NCBI GenBank assembly: GCA_002682825.1
Contig: NOKP01000005.1
Coordinates: 372,001 to 436,000, forward strand
Source: Neonectria sp. B-13
Taxonomy: Eukaryota; Ascomycota; Sordariomycetes; Hypocreales; Nectriaceae
Reading direction: 5' to 3'
DNA length: 64,000 nt
Shown here: in pieces, positions 56,483 to 64,000 of the stretch
Numbering within the stretch: position 1 is the stretch's first letter
Layout: each line of letters starts with the position of its first letter
Made by a program: the position numbers and the translations under genes
The notes under the pieces: generated by a model
Told to the model about the DNA's origin: nothing
Seen by the model: only the letters and a program-made list of their open reading frames with translations
Database searches by the model: none

Positions 56483-58278
56483 CTAAACTTCGCCAGCCTT
56501 CATATCGTCCAGTTCGATCTTCTTGGCCACGACCTGATCCTCCAAGTTGCACACATAATCCTTGAACTGGCGGGCAGGTACGCGCTTGTCGAACATCTCC
56601 TGGATCTCGGCGTAGTTGCGACCCTTCATCTCGGGGAGACAGTAGTAGAGATATACGCACATGGGCACGGAGAAGGCGAAGAAGATGAAGCAGACTGGAA
56701 GAAGCTGTTAGAGGAATTGTCATTCTTTTTGGGAGGGAATGCGCTTACTCTTGCCACCAAGGTTCAACTGGTCGCTGTTGATCAGATATGGCATTACCTG
56801 GAGAACCATGCACGAGACGGCGGTGGCTGCCATGATGTTGATGGCGTATGTCTTCTGGCGGAGCTGCATGCTAGGAGTCTCTCCTCCGACCGAGTAGGCA
56901 GTGGCACCGAGAGTCATCTGAGATTAAACAGTTAGCAGTTGTCAACCAAAGATCCGAAGAGTCACTAACCTGATACAGGAATCCCCAGATAACCATAAAG
57001 GCCACGGTGGCGTTGAGAGCCTGCGGGCTATTGACGGTGCTCACACCACCGATGATGAGCAAGCCAGCCGTGATGGTGATGATTCCACCAACAATCATGG
57101 GCCGGCGACCAATTCTGTCAACCAGCGGCCACGAGCAGATATTTCCGAAGAGCTGGATGGCAAAGGCAGCCTGAGCAATGCCCAAAGGATTGCCAACGCC
57201 AGCAAGACGGAAATAGTAGGTCAAGTAGCCGCCGACGAAGTTAACACCAATGAACTGTTGAGAGATGTACACCATGCAGATGATCAGAGTACGTCGGCCG
57301 TCGGGGCCCTTGAAGCACTGCATCCAGCTGCCTCCGCCAGCCGTCTCCTCCTCTTCCTTGCGGATAGCTAGTGTAGCCACGGCGACGGCAGTGTCAGCAT
57401 CGAAGTTCGGGCCGTTGAAGCGCATGTAGGACTTCTTGGCGTCTTCAGGGCGTCCGTGGATGAGCAACCATGAGGGAGATTCGGGGAGGATGATCAGGCC
57501 GAGAAGAAGCAAGGTCGGAGGGATGATCTGGGTGATGATGGGGATGCGCCAGGACATGTCGTCGGTTCGGTCGGAGCAGGCGTAGACGACGAGGGAGCTG
57601 AGCCACTGTCCGATGACGATCATGGTGTTCTGTTGCATACCATTTAGCAAGTTATAACTGCGTTGTGGAAAGACTTGGATGCTTACGATGAGAATCAAAC
57701 AGGTTCCTCGGAGCTTGTTGGGCGCCATCTCGGCAACAAAGACAGGACCAAGGGAGTGTCCCAAGCCAAAGCCAAAGGTGCCCAGAAGCTTGCCGCCAAA
57801 CAAGGTCAAGATGTCCTTGCTGAAGTACTGGACCAGAACGCCGGCAATACAGAGCAGGCCAGCGACGCCGATGGTCTTCTTACGGCCGACAATATCGGAG
57901 ATGAAACCCGTTGCAAAGGCAGAGACGAACAGGCCGACGGTGGTGGCGGCGTTGAGGATCTGCTGGTCCTTGGCAGACACGAGCAAGACGCCGTTGGCGA
58001 CGTGGCCGAACCGCTCCATGAAGGGCGTCACGGCGAGGAGGTTGCCGACGGTGCTGATTTCGTAGCCGAAGTTGATGGGGAGCATGAAGATGATGAAGCC
58101 TGTTAGTCAGTACTCGGTCATGCAGTCACTCGGGCGGGCTGGAAGACTCACAGAAGCCTAGAACACGGCGATTGTCCCAGATATCACGGAAAGTGACGTT
58201 TGGATTCTCTTTGACCGCGAGGGGCTGATGCGGCGCCTCGACATGGTTCGTGTCGGTCTTGGTATCTTCGGCCGCCAT
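56483..58278 (-). CDS. MFS sugar transporter 2
   Basis: Exons 58278-58152, 58099-57687, 57629-56970, 56917-56749 and 56694-56483 give 526 aa; introns are 52-57 bp. Marks include PINFGYEISTVGNL, DIVGRKKTIG, GLGHSLGPVFVAEMAPNKLRG, PESPSWLLI, FIGVNFVGGY, DRIGRRPM and CLPEMKGRNYAEI, which place it among fungal sugar or α-glucoside/lactose-type permeases of the plasma membrane. A TATA-like ATATATA lies at 58393-58387. It is divergent from a cytosolic rhamnosidase, so a rhamnose-containing glycoside is a reasonable guess for substrate. Confidence 0.92.
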
Positions 58279-59291
58279 GATGAAGAGCCGGATCAAGGTA
58301 GAGTAGTAGACAAGGTAATAATGCCGGGAGGCGATGAGGGTAGTGAGCAACAATCTCAAACCCCGGAGTGTGGTTTCCTGTGAGTCTATATATCCTCAAC
58401 TCGGGAAGTCTTGTGACGCGAAAGATTCAGCATGGCTCAGGCCACGACGCTTAAGCTAGGCCCATTGACACAACTAAGAGAGGTCTGGTTCCCCACGGGG
58501 ATAGGCACTTGCGGGGTGTTTGTGGGGCGCTAAGGTGGGCGATGGGATGGCTATGATTTCCAGAACTAGATGGTGGACACACCACGGCAGAGTCGCGAAC
58601 GAATTGGGCCTTGTTGACGAGCGGCTATTCCTTCTTGGAGGAGGCAGTCGAAGGATCTAAACGGTGTGGACAGGCCTCACACATGGCATCACGGCTGTTC
58701 GCAATTGCCGTCAACACCGAGACGAGAGAGCGCCTGATGCAGCTCGCAAGGATGAAGTCGTCCCGGCTTTCAGTAAATCCCAGGAACCCAGCTGCGACCA
58801 TGCTTCTTTGAGACGCCCAGTCGTCTCGCTTAGCCTCGCAGCGGCACTCGGGGAGAAACCTTGGCACATCTCCGGTAGATCATGCCCGCGCTTTACTCAA
58901 CCGGGACGCGTTTTCGTGGTGTTGCAGCTCCACACGTCGCTCCGACAGCCGCGCAATTCCCCGAAGCGACGATCGACTCCCCGGCAGGTGTGTATTATAT
59001 CTACATGCAAATAGTCATAGTCGATGCGGCTAGGCGTCGGTATGTTTGTCATTCATTTGCACCTGATGTTTCCGTTGCTGCATTCGGAAGTCTTAACCAC
59101 TTCGTCAGACCACTACCTCGCAGCTTCACCTACGAGCCCGTCTTGGCACTGCATCAAGTGACTTAAGACCAACATCTAGTATTCCATGTCTTTTTGCTTC
59201 TGCGAACTTGTCATTCCCGCATCTTACTCGGTTCCCTCTGTCCGAAGTCCTTGGCCTCTCATCGTCTAGACCGACCTTATCCGCCGCGGCT
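58279..59291. promoter_or_regulatory. Divergent promoter of transporter 2 and rhamnosidase, with CreA-type sites
   Basis: SYGGRG matches occur at 58491-58496 (reverse), 58511-58516 (GCGGGG) and 58522-58527 (GTGGGG), about 215-250 bp before the transporter start, consistent with carbon-catabolite repression. No gene is supported inside. Confidence 0.4.
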
Positions 59292-62056
59292 ATGGCAAAA
59301 CATCTCGACTTCACCATCCCGGGTTCTCTCCCCAAACCTGTCTACAAGAACCAAGTCTTCGGACGCGACGAGGTTCCAACCCATCTCCTGCCGGTCAACA
59401 TCCATTCCACCACTGGCCAAGTCTCAACTCCCGATGCCCTCCTTTCCGCTAGCTTGACAGACTCCGTCGTCCTGACCAGAGCCTCCGCCTCAGACACAGC
59501 CCCTTCCATCATTGCTGATTTCGGTGTTGCCGTCGCAGGCATCCCCTTCATCAACGTCTCGGCCATTGATTCTCCCTCTGGACACGTAGTCGTCGACTTC
59601 GCCGTCTCCGAAGGCTATCCCGGAATCAAGTTCCAAGACGGAGACGGTCCCTATCCCTTCTCCGCCGGCGCCGACACCAGCCGCAAGGCTCGCTTCCGCG
59701 TGCGCCATACCGGTTTCCACGATTCCAAATACATCCAGGGCAGTCAGCGATGGATGAAGATCACGCTCGCCTCGCCGGAGCCATGCTCCGTGACCATCTC
59801 CCGCGCCGGCTTTATCCCCGCCACGTCCAACGTCCCCGTGGACCGTCTACCGGGCCAGTTCGAGTGCTCCGACGCGGGCCTCACGGAGCTCTGGGGCTAT
59901 GGAGCTCGAACAATCCAGCTTAATTGCGCACCTGCTCGGACGATTCCTCCTCCGTGGCAAGTGTCCGAAGATATGGGCGTTTTGGTAGATTCACAGCGGT
60001 GCAACGCGTACGGATGGGGCGGCGCTTGGTCGGATTACGAGGCTGAGTTTGATGGACTTGTTATCGAGGGAGGTCTGGCTTGGACTGTTCGCGCAGGCGG
60101 TGGTATGCCCGGTATCTTGTTTCAATTGAACGTTACCGACAAGGGCACCGTCCTCGAGATGTGGTGGGGATACTATAACAAGCCGCAGACGACGTTGGTT
60201 CCTGTTTTGATCTCGTCAGTTGAAATTTTGACGCCTATCGAACTGAAAAAGTGGCATCGCTTCAAGACTCGTTGCGTAGGTGATGAGCCATTCGTCATAG
60301 CTATTGACAATGTTGAAGTCGCGACCTTTCGCCAGGGAAACATCAAAGCGTGTGAGTGCAACTCGTCATATTTACCGCTCATGATCTCTTCTGACCATCC
60401 ACAACAGCCGGACTAGCCCTTCTCGGAATCTCCGTCGCCGCCTCCAACTTCCCCTGCGTCCCAACTGGATCAGTTGGAATTGGAGCTGGCGCGGATCAAG
60501 TCTGCCGCTTCAAGGACATGCTCATCCGGTCTGTCCCCTCACAAGACATCCTCTACGCCTCGGGGCTCAACACCTCTGCCGTGCTGTCCGACTTTGGCGT
60601 TGGATGGAACCAATTCCCATTCATCTTCGATGGCGCCAAGCGAGACCGCTATCCCTGGACCGCGGACATCATCGTCGGCGGAAAGACGCTGTATTATTCC
60701 ACCGCCGGGACCGAGTATGTTCGTGGCAACATTGTTGCGTCGATGCTGCGCTGCAAAGCAAGCAAGGTGACGCCTGGTCTGTTACCCGGTGGCGCTCCAC
60801 CTGGCACTGACTTCAATCGTGCAAGAGACGATAGCATGTTTTCCATCTTGTCTGTCAACTACTCACTGTACCTGATCCTGGTGATTTACGACTACTGGAC
60901 CTTTACGGGAGACGACGACTTACTTCAGCTATGCTGGGACAAGATTGAGGGATGTCTGGCCTATTGCCGACAGCTGGTCAACCAAGATGGTCTGATCAGT
61001 GCTACAGGGATAGATGGTGAGTTGTCTCTCTCGTTATCACACTCAACTACCCGCTAACATACTAAAGCCGGTGACTATGACTACTACAACGGAATCCAAG
61101 AAGGCGTGTCCACCAAGCGCAACGCTATCTACGTTGCTGTGCTCCGCGCTTGTGCCAAGATAGCTGCATCAGAAGCCATCGGCGACTCCAAGCTCGCTGC
61201 CTCTCTCCTCTCCAGTGCCGATGTGAGTGCCAAGGCCGTTCTAGAAAAGTGCTACAATTCTGCCAACGGCTACTTCAACATCACCGATTCTCGCACCACC
61301 GGCTTCCAACAAGAAACTCACGCCTGGTTGTTACTCACCGACATTGTTCCCTCTGAACTCAAGACCCAGATCCTAGCCCATTTCTCGTCCCTTTGCACCG
61401 CATCACACAACTCTGCCCCCTTGTCATTCTCTCCAGACACGACCAACCCTTCCCCTCCACCCGTCATCTCCCCCATCATGTCGGCAATTCACATTGAATC
61501 AGCAGTCTATGCTCAGGAGAAGCACTCCATTGTGGAGGATCATCTACGGCGAGTGTGGGAGCCCATGATGGACAAGTCCAACGAGCACTTCACGGGCACG
61601 ACGTGGGAGTTTATGACGGCCGAGGGCAAGCCATTCAAGGGCGACTTTTGTTCCTACGCCCAACTCTTTAGCTGCGGTCCCACATGGCTTCTGAGCGCAC
61701 ACGTTCTAGGCGTAGAGCCTCTAGCACCGGGGTTCGGCACGTACAGAGTGTGGCCGAAGTTGAGGCTTAGCGGCGTCAACTGGGCAAGAGGCCGAGTTCC
61801 GACTCCATGCGGGTCCATTTTTGTGGCATGGGAAGAGACGACTGGTGGCTGGAGATTGAGCGTCAAGGCGCCCAGAGGCCTAGATGGTGTTGTTGTAATA
61901 CCAGACGAGATCTGGAACCGCAAGACGGAGATGGTTGTGGGAGACGGCAGCGGACAGAGTAGCAAGGAGCTGGTGGTGGGGTTGGACGGTACTTTGGAAG
62001 TGAAAGTGAAGTTAGGTGTCATGGAACAGGTTGAGCTTGTGGAGGTTGGAAAGTGA
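59292..62056 (+). CDS. GH78-type α-L-rhamnosidase-like protein
   Basis: Exons 59292-60351, 60408-61016 and 61068-62056 give 885 aa. An N-terminal β-sandwich (about 1-200) is followed by a jelly-roll, LamG-like insertion (about 225-395: YEAEFDGLVIEGGLAW, ELKKWHRFKTRCVGDEPFVIAIDNVEV). Next is the six-hairpin catalytic domain with GAKRDRYPWTADI, matching the RDR-x2-W motif of GH78, then YYNGIQEGVSTKRNAIYVAVLR, and a C-terminal β-domain. There is no signal peptide, so it is probably cytosolic. It would release terminal rhamnose from glycosides taken up by the divergent transporter. The ATG at 59292 is the first in-frame ATG. Confidence 0.82.
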
Positions 62057-62475
62057 TAGATGAGCTGCCTGGAAGCCCCTTCTTTTGGGCCTGCCGACCT
62101 CAATGCTTCCAGATATAGGAGAGGTTCTTGTTTCGGAACTGGCATTATCTTTCCATGTCAAAGAAGCTAGCTTGCGGTTTGTGAAGCTGGTAGCCTGAGA
62201 CGCTATGTCATTTGAAGCTGTTACTCGTTGCGGAAGCTTGCTTCCTTGTACATCGCGCGGCTATCCCTTCTCAAACGTGTGTATAGGTCTTCCACACATT
62301 GCGATAACAGCTTGCAGCGGGAGCAAGCAAATCACAATGCGGCAATTGACTAGAGCATCTGTTTTCAACGATACCAACAAGTCTCCTCGAATCACATAAG
62401 TCAAGGCACATCCTAAATTGTCTAGTGATTTCCATGCAACCCATGTCCCAATCTCATTGTCCATCGCCCACTCCT
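62057..62475. other. Convergent 3' spacer
   Basis: Between the stops of the rhamnosidase-like gene and the last gene. Nothing coding seen. Confidence 0.4.
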
Positions 62476-63559
62476 TCATAAATCTCTGTTTTCCCAGGCT
62501 CGGTTGAATGCCTCCCTATCATCTTCAAACTCGGGATAGTCCAGATCACTTTGCACGTCACGTTGCCGGCGCCAATAATCTTCATCTTTAACAGGAATTT
62601 CACGCTCCCACCGATCGCGAAAGATGCCGTGCTCGCTGATTGCATCGTCCGGATCAACTCGGTCCCGATTCATCTTGTCTCCTAAGATGGGGAGAGGGGA
62701 AGCAGATGTTGAAGTCAGAAGGAAGTTGACCAAGGCATCGAATTGAGTGTCGAGAAGCTTATAGATGCGGTAGGTCACCCCATCACGGTCCGAGTGAAAA
62801 TAAATGTCGTTGCACTTTAGAAATCAACGTTAGATCATTGTCCAGGGCATATACATTCGAAGACATACATCAAAACCGGACTGTCCTCGATCAAAGAGTA
62901 CAACGCCTCCAAGAATGTGGTTCTCGGCCCAATAACCGACCATGTCGGCAACACCATCGGGATACTTCTCCTTCAACTCATAGTAACGATGGTAAAATAA
63001 CGTCACTGGCGGAGGCAGGTTCCTTAAATGTCTCGGGAGCGGGGATGCGCGTGGATCTCGCTTTGGCACCCAAGAAGTAATGCCATCAGCCTTATGAAGG
63101 CTCTCGTCCAAGTTCACGAGCACAACAGCGATTCGATGCACGGCTACGGCCACCATCTCAATCAGTCGCATCTTGAAAGCCCTGGAGTGAATAGGTGCTT
63201 CTTGGAATGCTTGGAGAAGCTATCAAAGGTCAGTAGAAAACATATTAAATGGAGCCCAAACGGAGTCCTACTCTGTTTTCGAACAGTATATCAGTAGGGC
63301 TGAAGGCATCGCGATAGCGCCGCATCTTCTCAATCACGCCGGAGCATACTGCTGTATGTTCCCAGAGCGGATGGTCTATATGCAGGGGCCCATAGTATCT
63401 GTCGCGGAATACCTCTGGAGTTGGAAGACCATCGAGAATCTGGGCGTATGCAAATTCCGCAACTGGTGTGGAGAGGATTCTGGAGATGGCGTGCGAGAAA
63501 AGCTCTCGGTGGCCAGATGATAACTTCTGGATGTCAGCCATGTCTGTCATGTCGGGCAT
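62476..63559 (-). CDS. Uncharacterised fungal protein, three exons
   Basis: Exons 63559-63272, 63219-62869 and 62814-62476 join in phase 0 to 325 aa, with 52 and 54-bp GT-AG introns. Recognisable wording includes EVFRDRYYGPLHIDHPLWEH, LFYHRYYELKEKYPDG, VGYWAENHILGGVVLFDRG and IYFHSDRDGVTYRIYKL. It has no membrane segment, signal peptide or catalytic motif that I know, and is rich in charged and aromatic residues. Similar hypothetical proteins occur in ascomycetes. The first in-frame ATG is used; upstream there is only TTG. Confidence 0.65.
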
Positions 63560-64000
63560 ACACAATTGTATTTAGGTCGAGCTGATGAGAGGAGAGGAGA
63601 GTTCATTGAATGCGGAGAATCAGATCGTGTTGGGCGTCGAGAGGACCTCTGACGTAACCTGTTGGGCGGCGCCTGGGCTTTTGGAACAGCCAACGGTGAC
63701 TCGTTCGGAGTTGGAAGAATGTTTCGCCTACAACCTCTGCCGGCTGAAGTTGTCATCATGGCCTCGGTCGCAGCACAGCACATCGACAAGCTGGTGGAAT
63801 CCACGAGGTTTTCCGATTTAGACGAGGTTAGCGATTTTGCTCTGAGCGTCTTTCGAGGGTGTGCCGCGTGAATCGCCAACCTTGAATAACAACTACCGGG
63901 CAACCGAGCAGGTTCCAGTACGACTAAAAGAGGAAAGAAGCGAATTGTGTAACGACCAATCCCGGCAGTTGAAATCTGGCGTGTCGGAAATTGCTACGAT
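63560..64000. other. Window end, upstream region of the last gene
   Basis: No gene is firmly supported. A 37-codon plus-strand frame from ATG 63754 (MASVAAQHIDKLVESTRF) looks protein-like but stops after about 110 bp and could be an exon of a gene I cannot complete. Confidence 0.3.

Overview
The window comes from a filamentous ascomycete fungus (Pezizomycotina). Protein-coding genes carry one to five short spliceosomal introns of about 50-75 bp. There are two Zn2Cys6 transcription factors, an F-box protein, a PTH11/rhodopsin-type membrane protein, a CYP504-class P450, NACHT NLRs, SesA proteins and a HET-domain gene. Many dead genes carry C-to-T type nonsense changes of the kind left by repeat-induced point mutation. 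The species cannot be named from the sequence. All splice sites below were read by eye from reading-frame phase and family resemblance; no transcript evidence was available.

Layout. 0.6-5.7 kb: an aldehyde dehydrogenase and an uncharacterised GHKL-ATPase protein. 6.8 kb: a tRNA-Asn with a small intron. 7.3-14.7 kb: a monocarboxylate-type MFS transporter and two convergent zinc-cluster regulators, the first sharing a motif-rich intergenic region with the transporter. 15.1-16.6 kb: an F-box gene. 17.8-23.2 kb: a programmed-cell-death or immunity island made of a NACHT-ankyrin NLR flanked by two SesA-type effector genes. All three proteins carry related Gly/Asn/Gln-rich amyloid-signalling-like motifs, at the N-terminus of the NLR and at the C-termini of the effectors. 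23.7-26.4 kb: a large disordered coiled-coil protein.

26.6-37 kb is an aromatic-acid (phenylacetate/homogentisate) region. Homogentisate 1,2-dioxygenase and a CYP504-type phenylacetate hydroxylase are intact and divergent. The next steps, fumarylacetoacetase and maleylacetoacetate isomerase, are present here only as broken pseudogenes, next to a dead FAD monooxygenase. An intact MFS sugar transporter sits inside the decayed stretch.

37.5-45.1 kb is a second immunity-type locus. A PNP-NACHT-WD40 NLR (HET-E-like architecture, with highly similar 42-residue WD repeats) is divergent from a HET-domain pseudogene that has three nonsense changes in one otherwise open frame. Further on are a rhodopsin-like membrane protein and an aminoglycoside-phosphotransferase-like kinase. 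A gene-poor, partly low-GC stretch (50.3-55.7 kb) holds fragments of a HET protein and a cupin protein. A small proline-rich secreted protein follows. A divergent pair comes next: an MFS sugar transporter and a cytosolic GH78-type rhamnosidase, which together suggest uptake and intracellular cleavage of a rhamnoside. The window ends with an uncharacterised three-exon protein.

The most interesting content is the three-gene NLR/SesA island, with its shared motifs and a 25-nt exon that carries the P-loop. Next in interest are the NLR/HET-pseudogene pair and the half-dead homogentisate pathway.
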